Source of the DNA: Asticcacaulis sp. MM231
GTDB lineage: Bacteria; Pseudomonadota; Alphaproteobacteria; Caulobacterales; Caulobacteraceae
NCBI RefSeq assembly: GCF_964186625.1
Contig: NZ_OZ075108.1
Span: 1,860,001-1,924,000 of the forward strand
Direction of reading: 5' to 3'
DNA: 64,000 bases
The notes below the pieces were generated by a model, which worked only from the letters and a program-made list of their open reading frames with translations, was not told the origin of the DNA and did not search any database. Position numbers and translations under genes: made by a program. Shown here piece after piece: positions 29,035 through 37,303 of this stretch. Positions within the stretch are counted from its first letter, which is position 1. Every line of letters begins with the position of its first letter.

Positions 29035-31008
29035 TTATGACTTCACCATGACATAGGCGCCGGGCGCATCCATCAGGGCTTTCAGCTTTCCCTTGGCCGG
29101 ATCGCGCGCCGGCACCATCTTGCCGGCACGTACATGTAACCAGCCGGCCCAATGCGGCCACCATGAACCGGGATGCTCGACCGCGGTGTCGATCCATTGT
29201 TCCAGCGTGTCGGGATGACTATCGTTCAGCCAGTGCATGTATTTCTTCGCATCCGGGTGATTGACCACACCGGCGATATGGCCTGAGCCCGCCAGCATGA
29301 AGGTAACTGGGCCGCCGAACAGTTTCGAGCCCTTATAGACCGAACCCGGCGGCGCGATATGGTCTTCGCGTCCGGCTTGCTCGTAGATCGGAATGGTCAC
29401 CTTTTTCAGATCAATCTCGACACCGGCCAGAACCAGCTTGTGGTTGACCAGGGCGTTCTCACCGTAGAATTTTCGCAAATAAAACATATGCAGCGCCTTG
29501 GGCATCCGCGTCTGGTCAGCGTTCCAGCACAACAGGTCGAACGGCGTTAAGTCCTTGCCCATCAGGTAGTTATTGACGAAGAACGACCAGATCAGGTCAT
29601 TGGCGCGCAGGCTGTTGAAGGTATCGGCCATGGCGGAGCCGGGCAGAACACCGCCGGCCGCGTCCATCTGGCGTTCCAGTTCCTTCAGCCAGTTTTCACT
29701 TGTAAACAGCAAGAGGTCGCCGGCCTCGGAAAAGTCATGCTGGGCTGTGAAGAAGGTGGCCGCCGAAATTGAGGTGTCGCCCTTGGCCGCCATGTGGGCC
29801 AGCGCGCAACCGAGCAGGGTGCCGCCGATGCAATAACCGACCGCACTGACGCTCTTGGCGCCCGTCTGTTCCAGCACCTTCTGCGTCGCTTCGTAGATGC
29901 CGCCGAACATATAGTCCTCGAAGGTCGTGTCCTTCATTGACGTATCAGGATTGACCCAGGCGACGAGGAAAACGGTGAAGCCCTGACCGACCAGCCATTT
30001 GATCATCGAGTTCTTGGCTTGCAGGTCGAGAATATAGAACTTGTTGATCCACGGCGGGAAGATCAACAGCGGTATCTCGCGCACCTGTTCCGTCGTCGGG
30101 CTGTATTGCAAAAGCTCGAAATACGGACCGCGATACACGACCTTGCCCGGCGTAGTGGCAACATTTTCGCCGACCGTGAAGCGGCTGTAATCGGCCTGCG
30201 AAATCATCAGCTTGCCATCACCGCGTGCCATGTCGTCGGCGAAACGCTCCATACCCTTGACCAGACTTTCACCCTGAGAATCGATCAGGGCCTGCAAGGC
30301 CGCCGGATTGGACATCAGGAAGTTCGATGGCGACATGGCGTCGGTCATTAGCTTGGTAAAGAATTCAGCGCGGCGTTTGACCATGGGATCTACGCCCTCG
30401 GCGCTGGAAATCAGCTTGTTGATCCAATTCGATGACAACAGATAGGACTGTTTCATCATGTCGAACATCTGGTTTTCCTGCCAGCGCGGATCGGCGAAGC
30501 GTTTGTCGGCCGATTTGCCGTTATCGGGCGTTTCTGTGCCGAGCGCGCGGCGTGTCATCTTACCCCAAAGCTCCATATAGCCGGTCAGCAGTTCGCTTTG
30601 CGCTTCGACCAGCTTATCCGGCTTGGTGGCCAGTGACCCCATAATCTCGGTCATGGCCGGGCCGACCTGAAACGGATCGGGAGAAGATCCGCCGGCGGAG
30701 TCCGGTTGCTTGAAGATAGTCTTGGCCAGGGCGCTTTGCGCTGTCATCGCCGCCTTGGCGATATTGACCGACAGTTCCTCCATCTTGCGCACGGTTTCGT
30801 TGTCGAAGCCCGGTGCCTTGGTCGGCGTGAATTCCGGACGCGGTGTAATCTGCGGCTGTGGGGCAGGTTGCTCGATATGGGGTTTAGGTGCGGTCTTGGC
30901 CTTGGAGGGCGCTTTCTCGGTTTTAGCCGGCGCTTTTTTAGGTGAGGTTTTGGCGGAGGTCTTTGCGGGCCCTGTCTTGGTCGTTGTCGTCTTTGGTGCT
31001 CGGGTCAT
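29035..31008 (-). CDS. phaC: Class I poly(3-hydroxyalkanoate) polymerase PhaC with basic N-terminal tail
   Basis: Polymerises hydroxyacyl-CoA into PHA storage granules. The alpha/beta-hydrolase core shows the lipase-like box AVGYCIGGTLL with nucleophilic Cys, the catalytic Asp region near EQAGREDHIAPP, and GSGHIAGVVNHP with His. Length is 657 residues, longer than the roughly 590 of the type enzyme, because residues 1-75 form a Lys/Thr/Ala/Pro-rich tail (KTSPKKAPAKTEKAPSKAK) like phasin PhaF or histone H1 tails. The ATG at 31008 is chosen because GAGGAGG lies six bases upstream; an ATG at 31026 would overlap that site. Stands alone, convergent to rnj. Confidence 0.93.
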   Translation of the reverse strand: MTRAPKTTTTKTGPAKTSAKTSPKKAPAKTEKAPSKAKTAPKPHIEQPAPQPQITPRPEFTPTKAPGFDNETVRKMEELSVNIAKAAMTAQSALAKTIFKQPDSAGGSSPDPFQVGPAMTEIMGSLATKPDKLVEAQSELLTGYMELWGKMTRRALGTETPDNGKSADKRFADPRWQENQMFDMMKQSYLLSSNWINKLISSAEGVDPMVKRRAEFFTKLMTDAMSPSNFLMSNPAALQALIDSQGESLVKGMERFADDMARGDGKLMISQADYSRFTVGENVATTPGKVVYRGPYFELLQYSPTTEQVREIPLLIFPPWINKFYILDLQAKNSMIKWLVGQGFTVFLVAWVNPDTSMKDTTFEDYMFGGIYEATQKVLEQTGAKSVSAVGYCIGGTLLGCALAHMAAKGDTSISAATFFTAQHDFSEAGDLLLFTSENWLKELERQMDAAGGVLPGSAMADTFNSLRANDLIWSFFVNNYLMGKDLTPFDLLCWNADQTRMPKALHMFYLRKFYGENALVNHKLVLAGVEIDLKKVTIPIYEQAGREDHIAPPGSVYKGSKLFGGPVTFMLAGSGHIAGVVNHPDAKKYMHWLNDSHPDTLEQWIDTAVEHPGSWWPHWAGWLHVRAGKMVPARDPAKGKLKALMDAPGAYVMVKS

Positions 31009-31212
31009 ACGCGCCTCCTCGATCATAGCTCTTTAAGAATATATAGAGCGTGCGTCGCCAGCCGCGCCAACTAAATTTATATTTCTCTTGTCTTGCCTGT
31101 CGTCATAACCGTATTTTACGGTAGAGATTCAACGACGTCAGAATGGCGTTGCCAATATCTGTTGTCCTGAGGCTCCTGAGTGGAGAAACGTCCCTTGCCG
31201 ATACGCTGCACA

Positions 31213-31593
31213 ATGAAACATTTGATCCTGCCCGTCAGCTTTATGGCGTTGGCGGGTGTGGCGCTTTCGGGCCATGCGCAGGACGCTCCAGCCGCCAACA
31301 TCAACAGCATGCCCAGATGGTCGGAGTTTCCTCTGCCGCCGGAAAAGGTACCGACGCCTGCCGAACTCCTGGCCAAGGTCACCGAAACGCAAAACCAGCG
31401 CCGCCAGTTGCGCACCGAGGTTCGCGCTCTGGTCTGGGATGAAAGCGACCCCAACGTTTTTGCCGAAACAGCGCGAGATAAGATCAATCCATCGCTGGCC
31501 GGGCCTGTCGAGGGTTCCTATTCCGTCGCTGAAATCGAGGCGCTTGCCGTCGAGCTTCGTCGCAAGGCGGCACCTCCGCCGGTCATCAACTAG
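31213..31593 (+). CDS. Small secreted protein of unknown function
   Basis: A 126-residue protein with a clear signal peptide (MKHLILPVSFMALAGVALSGHAQ) and probable cleavage after HAQ. The mature part has RWSEFPLPPEKVPTPAELLAKV, seen as FPLPPEKVPTPAEL, then a short Arg/Glu helix and a C-terminal LRRKAAPPPVIN. No known domain is recognised and no catalytic pattern is seen. The ATG at 31213 is preferred because the longer frame would put charged residues before the signal. Weak ribosome binding site; not obviously in an operon. A periplasmic helper or structural protein is a guess only. Confidence 0.7.
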   Translation: MKHLILPVSFMALAGVALSGHAQDAPAANINSMPRWSEFPLPPEKVPTPAELLAKVTETQNQRRQLRTEVRALVWDESDPNVFAETARDKINPSLAGPVEGSYSVAEIEALAVELRRKAAPPPVIN

Positions 31594-31734
31594 CCCTCAT
31601 GTCCAGGCTGTATCTGGCAGGTTTTCTCTGCTAAGAGGGCGCGCGCGACAAAGGCTGCCACATGTCCTTAAGCGTAAAATACGGCGTAAAAGCTAAGCGC
31701 CGCTTCAAGAAAACTTAAAGCCAGAAAAAATAAA

Positions 31735-32745
31735 ATGCAGGAAACATCTGTTTTGACGAAGGATAGCCAACCAGCGGCCATCCGTGATTTCGACCTGAGC
31801 CTCGATATCGTGCGAGTCGCTGAAGAGGCCGCCATCGCCTGTTACGCCGAAATCGGCGGCGGCGATGAAAAAGCCGCCGATCAGGCCGCCGTCGATGCCA
31901 TGCGCACCGCGCTCAACGCCATTGATATGGACGGCCGGATTGTGATCGGTGAGGGCGAGCGCGACGAGGCCCCCATGCTCTATATTGGCGAAAAGGTCGG
32001 TACCGGCAAAGGGCCCGCGATCGATATCGCACTGGATCCACTCGAAGGTACGACGCTGGCCGCCAAGGCCATGGCCAATGCGCTGGCGGTGATCGCCTTT
32101 GCGCCGCGCGGCGGTATGCTGCACGCGCCCGACACCTATATGGACAAACTGGCCATCGGACCTGGCTACCCTCAGGGCGTGGTCGATCTCGATTGGTCAC
32201 CGGAAGAAAATGTACGCTCACTCGCCAAGGCCAAGGGTGTCGATGTATCGGAAATCGTCGCCTGCGTGCTCGATCGCCCGCGCCACGATTCGATCATCAC
32301 GTCCCTGCGCAAGGCCGGGGCGCGCGTACACCTGATTACAGATGGTGATGTCGCCGGCGTCATCCATACCGCCCAGCCGGAAACGGGAATCGACATTTAC
32401 CTTGGGCAGGGTGGCGCTCCCGAAGGCGTGCTGGCGTGTGCCGCGCTGAAATGCGTTGGGGGACAGTTCCAGGGGCGTCTGGTTTTCCGTAATGCTGATG
32501 AAAAGCGACGCGCTGAAAGCCTTGGCCTGAGTGACTTCGATCGCAAATACATGCTTGATGATCTGGTCAGTTCCGATGCCGTATTTATCGCCACCGGCGT
32601 CACCCATGGTGCGCTGTTGCGTGGCGTACAGAAGGAAACCTCGGCCCGCGGCGAGGTCTTCGTCACGACGGAAAGTCTGGTGATGATTTCCAAAACCCAT
32701 ACCGTGCGCAAACTTTCCATGCGCCGCCCGCTGGTAAAATCATAA
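31735..32745 (+). CDS. glpX: Class II fructose-1,6-bisphosphatase
   Basis: Gluconeogenic phosphatase producing fructose 6-phosphate; 336 residues, GlpX family. Metal/substrate motifs VIGEGERDEAPMLYIGE and ALDPLEGTT are present, with the late TGVTHGALLRGV. Unlike the class I enzyme it depends on Mn/Mg and belongs to the inositol monophosphatase-like fold. The last base of its TAA is the first base of the recJ ATG, a tight coupling found also in other Caulobacterales (from memory). Confidence 0.95.
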   Translation: MQETSVLTKDSQPAAIRDFDLSLDIVRVAEEAAIACYAEIGGGDEKAADQAAVDAMRTALNAIDMDGRIVIGEGERDEAPMLYIGEKVGTGKGPAIDIALDPLEGTTLAAKAMANALAVIAFAPRGGMLHAPDTYMDKLAIGPGYPQGVVDLDWSPEENVRSLAKAKGVDVSEIVACVLDRPRHDSIITSLRKAGARVHLITDGDVAGVIHTAQPETGIDIYLGQGGAPEGVLACAALKCVGGQFQGRLVFRNADEKRRAESLGLSDFDRKYMLDDLVSSDAVFIATGVTHGALLRGVQKETSARGEVFVTTESLVMISKTHTVRKLSMRRPLVKS

Positions 32746-34613
32746 TGCCTATGGACACCACCGCTAAGCTGATACCCGCCCGCGAGCTCCCGCCTTATCT
32801 GGGCGTGACATCTTCCTTAAGCGGCCGGGGGTGGCGTGAGCGTATGGCGTCCATTGGCGTTACACCAGAGATCCTGCGCGACATTACGCATCGCCTGGGC
32901 CTCATGAATGTCGCTGAACCCGATTTTATCGAGCCTCTCGCGCGCTTTATTGCAGGACGCGGCGTGACACCGGAAGGCCTTCAGGACTTTATCTTCCCGA
33001 CCCTGAAGGCGCTGTTTCCAGAACCTTCGTCTTTTATGGATATGGATAAGGCGGTCATCGCCATTCTCGATGCCCTGGAACGCAAGGCGAAGGTTTGCGT
33101 CTTTGCCGATTATGACGTTGATGGCGCCACCAGTGCGGCGCAACTCGTGCGCTGGTTCCGTTATATGGGCCACGAACTGACGGTTTATGTGCCCGATCGC
33201 GTTACCGAGGGGTATGGTCCATCCAATGCCGCTTTCGACAGCCTGAAACGTCAGGGCGCCGGTCTGGTCATTACGGTCGATTGCGGCGCCATGGCCCATA
33301 AGGCGCTTGATTATGCCGCGAGTATCGGGCTTGATGTCGTGGTTATTGATCACCACCTGATGCGGGAAGAACCGCCTCAGGCCCTGGCCGTGGTTAACCC
33401 GAATCGTCCCGGCTGCACCTCGGCGCAGGGTAATCTGGCGGCCGCCGGCGTTGTGTTCGTCGTGCTGGCGGCACTGAACCGCGACGCTGAAAAGCGCGGC
33501 CTTTTTGCCGATCGTGAAAAACCCGATCTGCGTCAGTGGCTTGATTTGTCAGCGCTTGGCGCCATCTGTGATGTCACCGCGTTGACAGGTTTCAACCGGG
33601 CCTTGGCGGCACAGGGTCTCAAGATTATGTCACAACGTAAGAATGCCGGCATCAAGGCGCTGATGGAAGTTGCCGGTGACAAGAGCGCCGCCGTTAACCT
33701 GATGAGCACCTTCCATTCCGGTTTCGTGATTGGCCCGCGTATTAATGCCGGCGGTCGGGTAGGGCGCTCGGATCTCGGCGTGCGCCTGCTCTCTACCGAC
33801 GATGCGGACGAAGCGGCTGCGCTGGCGCAGGAACTGGATGAACTGAACCGCACCCGCCGCGATATCGAGGCGGATGTGCTGGAGCAGGCTATGCAAACCG
33901 CAGAAGCGCAAGGGCTTTGGCCGAGCGATGATCCCGTCATTATTGTGGCGCGCGAAGACTGGCATCCCGGCGTCATCGGCATCGTGGCCGGGCGTCTGCG
34001 CGAACGTTGGCATAAGCCTGTCGTGATCATTGGCATTGACCCGGTCAGCGGCATGGGCAAGGGCTCGGGACGTTCGCAGGCCGGTGTCAATCTGGGTGAG
34101 GCGATTGGTGCCGCTTTCGAGGCGGGTATTCTACTCTCCGGCGGCGGTCACGCTATGGCGGCCGGCTTGAGTGTCGAGAAAGACCGCATCGGTGAGTTGC
34201 GTGCTTTCATCAATGATTATGTGACGTCGCATGTCTCTGAGGCCGATCAGATCGAGTCCGTTGAGGTCGACGCCATTCTGAGCGTGCGGGCTGCGTCGCG
34301 CGCCATGTATGACAAGTTTGATCTGCTGGCGCCTTACGGGCAAGGAAATCCCGAACCCTTGCTGGCCTTTGCCCGCGTGCGCATCGGCTATTCCCAGGTG
34401 ATGAAGGGCGGTCATGTGCGCTTTGAACTGAGCGACGATTCAGGTGGCAAGCTGAAAGGCATTGTCTGGCGAGCGGAAGGCACCGCCATCGGGAACGCCT
34501 TGTTGCGGCCAGCCGGTTTTGTCCATGTTTTAGGTCGCCTCAAAGCGGACGACTATATGGGAAGACATGGCGTGCAGCTTGAAATCGAAGACATAGCCCT
34601 GGCGACAGATTAG
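32745..34613 (+). CDS. recJ: Single-stranded-DNA-specific exonuclease RecJ
   Basis: 5'-3' exonuclease of the RecFOR and mismatch-repair routes, 622 residues. The DHH domain carries FADYDVDGATSAAQL (Mn ligands), TVDCGA and VVIDHHLM; the DHHA1 domain has NAGGRVGRSDLG and GGGHAMAAGLSV, and an OB-fold ends the protein. ATG 32745 overlaps the glpX stop by one base; an in-frame ATG at 32751 is possible. A tRNA gene follows after a 126-base AT-rich gap. Confidence 0.95.
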   Translation: MPMDTTAKLIPARELPPYLGVTSSLSGRGWRERMASIGVTPEILRDITHRLGLMNVAEPDFIEPLARFIAGRGVTPEGLQDFIFPTLKALFPEPSSFMDMDKAVIAILDALERKAKVCVFADYDVDGATSAAQLVRWFRYMGHELTVYVPDRVTEGYGPSNAAFDSLKRQGAGLVITVDCGAMAHKALDYAASIGLDVVVIDHHLMREEPPQALAVVNPNRPGCTSAQGNLAAAGVVFVVLAALNRDAEKRGLFADREKPDLRQWLDLSALGAICDVTALTGFNRALAAQGLKIMSQRKNAGIKALMEVAGDKSAAVNLMSTFHSGFVIGPRINAGGRVGRSDLGVRLLSTDDADEAAALAQELDELNRTRRDIEADVLEQAMQTAEAQGLWPSDDPVIIVAREDWHPGVIGIVAGRLRERWHKPVVIIGIDPVSGMGKGSGRSQAGVNLGEAIGAAFEAGILLSGGGHAMAAGLSVEKDRIGELRAFINDYVTSHVSEADQIESVEVDAILSVRAASRAMYDKFDLLAPYGQGNPEPLLAFARVRIGYSQVMKGGHVRFELSDDSGGKLKGIVWRAEGTAIGNALLRPAGFVHVLGRLKADDYMGRHGVQLEIEDIALATD

Positions 34614-34739
34614 CCGACAAGCCGCGCAAAACACTGATCTTTCGCAAACAGGCATAAAAGTTGACCCAGCTTGTGGAAAAAGTCAAAATAGCACTTGCAT
34701 CCAGAAAACAGAACGGTTACCAAGCGCGCTCTTGAATGT

Positions 34740-34814
34740 GGTCCCTTCGTCTATCGGTTAGGACGTCAGGTTTTCATCCTGAAAAGAGCGGTTCGACTCC
34801 GCTAGGGACTGCCA
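34740..34814 (+). tRNA. tRNA-Glu (anticodon TTC)
   Basis: A 75-base cloverleaf: acceptor GGTCCCT/AGGGACT with a G-T closing pair, anticodon loop TTTTCAT reading TTC, T arm CGGTTCGACTCCG and an encoded CCA. Confidence 0.96.
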
Positions 34815-34871
34815 AGAGTATTTTCCCACATTGCTTTTTTATCTCTTGCGCTTGATCATACGGTCGCGCAC

Positions 34872-34880
34872 TTATCCACA
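34872..34880 (+). promoter_or_regulatory. Perfect DnaA-box sequence
   Basis: TTATCCACA in the AT-rich gap between tRNA-Glu and the double cold-shock gene. This is the second exact match in intergenic DNA of this window. Function not shown. Confidence 0.3.
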
Positions 34881-34968
34881 GAAAATTAACCATTTTTGTT
34901 ATCTGAACAGCCCAAAAGCGCTGTCGTGATCACAATAATACTCGCCTAAAGCGATTTTCTGGCGTATT

Positions 34969-34985
34969 TTCGCAATTCATGCGAA
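34969..34985. repeat. Operator-like palindrome upstream of the cold-shock gene
   Basis: TTCGCA and TGCGAA arms flank ATTCA. A second operator-like sequence, TGATAATGAGTGTCA at 35026-35040, matches the 7-1-7 Fur pattern at 12 of 14 positions. Both lie within 105 bases of the next start; regulator unknown. Confidence 0.4.
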
Positions 34986-35073
34986 TATTTCTCTTTTTAT
35001 ATCCCAAATTGAGATATCTGTGTTATGATAATGAGTGTCACTTGATAGTTCATGGCGACATGGGTGAGGATAG

Positions 35074-35640
35074 ATGAGTTTGTTTGATTATAATAACAAA
35101 ACAGAAGCCGAAGAGTTAGTAACGATCTCAGGTCATGTGAAGTGGTTTGATACGGCGAAGGGTTACGGCTTTATCGTTCCGCAGGATTCCACGCTGACAA
35201 GCATGCGCGATGTTCTGCTGCATATTTCTAGTCTTCGTGATCTGGGACGCGACTGCGCCCAAGAAGGCGCGAAAATTTCTTGCAAGATCGCCAAACGCGC
35301 CAAGGGTTGGCAGGTTATCGAGATAGATGATCTGGAAGTGGTGGCGGCGGGCCATAGTGCTGTACGCTCAGATATTCAGGCGTCGCGTGCTTCGCGTGCC
35401 GTCCCTGATAGTGTGCGCGTAGGCGATCTCGAAGCCGCCACTATTAAGTGGTTCAACCGGACCAAGGGCTATGGTTTTGTGGTTCGCGGTGATGATCCTA
35501 CCGATATCTTCATACATATTGAGACGCTCCGTCGTTATGGCCTCGAAGATGTCCAGCAAGGGGACGTTATCATGGTTCGTTTTGGCGAAGGCCCAAAGGG
35601 GCTGGTGGTGACCGAGGTTCAGCCCAAAGCCCTAGTGTAA
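35074..35640 (+). CDS. Double cold-shock-domain protein
   Basis: A 188-residue cytoplasmic nucleic-acid-binding protein with two CSD folds joined by a Ser/Ala/Arg linker (about 95-115). Domain 1 (about 20-85) has [15 protein letters not shown] (RNP1) and VLLHISSL (RNP2); domain 2 (about 118-185) has [16 protein letters not shown] and IFIHIETL. Double-CSD proteins of about this length are typical of Caulobacterales and other alphaproteobacteria and act as RNA chaperones in cold or stationary phase (family knowledge). Start ATG 35074 follows GGTGAGGATAG. The upstream region is long, AT-rich and palindrome-bearing, suggesting regulation. Confidence 0.93.
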   Translation: MSLFDYNNKTEAEELVTISGHVKWFDTAKGYGFIVPQDSTLTSMRDVLLHISSLRDLGRDCAQEGAKISCKIAKRAKGWQVIEIDDLEVVAAGHSAVRSDIQASRASRAVPDSVRVGDLEAATIKWFNRTKGYGFVVRGDDPTDIFIHIETLRRYGLEDVQQGDVIMVRFGEGPKGLVVTEVQPKALV

Positions 35641-35667
35641 ACATCGTCCATTACAAAAGATATTCAG

Positions 35668-35700
35668 CGCGGATGGCTCAGGTTGTCCGCGTTTCTTTTT
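35668..35700 (+). terminator. Terminator after the double cold-shock gene
   Basis: CGCGGA/TCCGCG stem with a twelve-base loop followed by TTTCTTTTT, 28 bases after the stop codon. Confidence 0.7.
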
Positions 35701-35736
35701 GTCTTGAAAACGCCATGCGCTGCAGTCATGGTCTGC

Positions 35737-35761
35737 CAATTGAGTACTGGCAATTGAGTAC
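35737..35761. repeat. Short direct repeat before the DUF192 gene
   Basis: CAATTGAGTAC occurs twice with a period of 14 bases (35737-35747 and 35751-35761), directly before the ribosome binding site. It may be a small duplication or a pair of binding sites. Confidence 0.6.
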
Positions 35762-35769
35762 AGGCAGGA

Positions 35770-36321
35770 ATGATGCGCATGACGAAGACCTATGTGAAGT
35801 CGGTTTGGGCGGCGGTGATCGCAACAGGGCTGGTATCGCTCGGTTGCTCATCTTCGGGTGTGGCGCAAGACAATGCGCCGGCTATACCGGCGCAATGCCT
35901 TAATATCGACATTTCTCCCTATACACCGCCTGAAAAGCTGGCGGTTACCCATGCCGGGTCTTCCGGCGCCATGGTCACGACGTCTTTCTCGGTCGAAATC
36001 GCCGATAATGACGAAACCCGCGAGCAGGGGCTGATGTGCCGCCCGCAACTGGCGGCGGATCAGGGCATGTTGTTCGAGTTCCAGAATGTCGCCGACCGGA
36101 GCTTCTGGATGAAGAACACGCTGATCGGTCTCGACATCATCTATATCGCGCCGGATGGCCGAATCGTTTCGATTCAAAAGAATGCCAAGCCACTCGATCG
36201 TACACCTTTGCCATCCTATGGCGCCGCCAGTGGCGTGCTGGAGGTTCAGGCCGGGCTCAGCGATAGGCTGGGTCTGAAGGCGGGCGACATCGTTATCCAC
36301 CCCTTTTTCCATAAGCCTTGA
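35770..36321 (+). CDS. DUF192 family envelope protein
   Basis: A 183-residue protein with an N-terminal export signal ending [10 protein letters not shown], a likely lipoprotein site, then the DUF192 domain (about 75-180): [20 protein letters not shown], seen as REQGLMCR, then [23 protein letters not shown] and the C-terminal [11 protein letters not shown]192 proteins are small beta-rich proteins, widespread and functionally uncertain. Starts at 35770, 35773 or 35779 are all possible; the last has the best spacing to AGGA. Not in an operon. Confidence 0.87.
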   Translation: MMRMTKTYVKSVWAAVIATGLVSLGCSSSGVAQDNAPAIPAQCLNIDISPYTPPEKLAVTHAGSSGAMVTTSFSVEIADNDETREQGLMCRPQLAADQGMLFEFQNVADRSFWMKNTLIGLDIIYIAPDGRIVSIQKNAKPLDRTPLPSYGAASGVLEVQAGLSDRLGLKAGDIVIHPFFHKP

Positions 36322-36445
36322 GCCAGAAGCGAGAAAAGTCAGCCACTTGTTGATTTTTAGCGATGACGGGGCTTGCGGAGGTCAATCTAAAATGGCATGA
36401 AGCGCGCCTCTTCATCGTTGGGCCGCACGGTCCGATGATTGAGTT

Positions 36446-36522
36446 CGGGGTGTAGCGCAGCCTGGTAGCGCAGCTGTTTTGGGTGCAGCAGGTCGAAGGT
36501 TCGAATCCTTTCGCCCCGACCA
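36446..36522 (+). tRNA. tRNA-Pro (anticodon TGG)
   Basis: A 77-base cloverleaf: acceptor CGGGGTG/CGCCCCG, D arm TAGCGCAGCCTGGTA, anticodon loop TTTGGGT reading TGG, T arm GGTTCGAATCC, encoded CCA. Confidence 0.96.
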
Positions 36523-36584
36523 TCTCATCGTTGACCGGACCTTCACAGGTTTCAGACATCGGTGTTTGGAAATTATAGATCAGT

Positions 36585-36661
36585 CGGGGCGTAGCGCAGC
36601 CTGGTAGCGCGCCTGCTTCGGGAGCAGGAGGCCGGAGGTTCGAATCCTCTCGCCCCGACCA
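36585..36661 (+). tRNA. tRNA-Pro (anticodon CGG)
   Basis: A 77-base cloverleaf: acceptor CGGGGCG/CGCCCCG, anticodon loop TTCGGGA reading CGG, T arm GGTTCGAATCC, encoded CCA. It lies 62 bases after the TGG isoacceptor and resembles it, so the pair probably arose by duplication. Confidence 0.96.
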
Positions 36662-36665
36662 TTTA

Positions 36666-36699
36666 AAAAAGCCGGCCTCATTAAGAGGCTGGCTTTTTT
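36666..36699 (+). terminator. Terminator after the tRNA-Pro pair
   Basis: A run of A, a GCCGGCCTC/GAGGCTGGC stem with one mismatch, a five-base loop and TTTTTT. Canonical and probably bidirectional. Confidence 0.88.
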
Positions 36700-36845
36700 A
36701 ATGTCTGCTGCCTTTTTTAATGTCTGAATGTATTGGCAAAGCGGCGACAAGACTTAGCTTTCCTCTTTACCCAACCCTGCTTTTGGTAGTAACAGACTGA
36801 GGAAGCCTGGGCTCTGACGAATCCATGCCGCTCAAGGAGACAACG

Positions 36846-37151
36846 ATGTTTGCGCGTATTTTCAAACCTGCCAAAACCGCCATGCAATCCGGCCGCGGCA
36901 AGACCCATGACTGGATCCTTGAGTTTGAACCCAGGTCCGCCCGCACACCCGATCCCCTGATGGGCTGGTCATCATCGTCAGATACCGACGCGCAGGTGCG
37001 CCTGACCTTCGAGACCAAGGATCAGGCCATGGCTTTCGCCGAACATCACGGCATTCCTTTCCGTCTCATCGAGCCGGAAGCGCCGCCGAAAATCATCAAA
37101 GCCTATGCTGACAATTTCGCTTATGGCCGTCGCCAAAGCTGGACCCACTAA
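36846..37151 (+). CDS. NDUFS4-like complex I subunit (ETC complex I subunit conserved region)
   Basis: A 101-residue protein matching the accessory 18-kDa subunit (NDUFS4) that alphaproteobacteria share with mitochondria. Seen are MFARIFKPAKTAMQSG, HDWILEFEPRSARTPDPLMGW, seen as WILEFEP and PDPLMGWSSS, then a mid part FETKDQAMAFAEHHGIPF and the end NFAYGRRQSWTH. It should sit on the peripheral arm near NuoG/NuoE. The ATG at 36846 follows AAGGAG; an upstream in-frame ATG at 36825 lacks a site. It is 26 kb from the nuo operon start, so expressed separately, just before tRNA-Arg. Confidence 0.92.
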   Translation: MFARIFKPAKTAMQSGRGKTHDWILEFEPRSARTPDPLMGWSSSSDTDAQVRLTFETKDQAMAFAEHHGIPFRLIEPEAPPKIIKAYADNFAYGRRQSWTH

Positions 37152-37163
37152 ACGGGCCTCACT

Positions 37164-37240
37164 GGCTCCGTAGCTCAACTGGATAGAGCATCCGCCTTCT
37201 AAGCGGACGGTTACAGGTTCGAGCCCTGTCGGAGTCGCCA
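37164..37240 (+). tRNA. tRNA-Arg (anticodon TCT)
   Basis: A 77-base cloverleaf: acceptor GGCTCCG/CGGAGTC, D arm TAGCTCAACTGGA, anticodon loop CTTCTAA reading TCT, T arm GGTTCGAGCC, encoded CCA. Decodes the rare AGA codon. Confidence 0.96.
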
Positions 37241-37281
37241 CTCATCCCTATACTGCCCTTAACCTCTTCGTGAGGTTGGAG

Positions 37282-37303
37282 GCCCAGACTTAAAGGTCTG
37301 GGC
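37282..37303. terminator. Inverted repeat between tRNA-Arg and the sulfurtransferase
   Basis: GCCCAGAC/GTCTGGGC arms with a six-base loop that contains the stop codon of the convergent sulfurtransferase gene. No clear T run follows in either direction. A smaller CCTC/GAGG hairpin lies just upstream (37260-37277). Confidence 0.4.
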
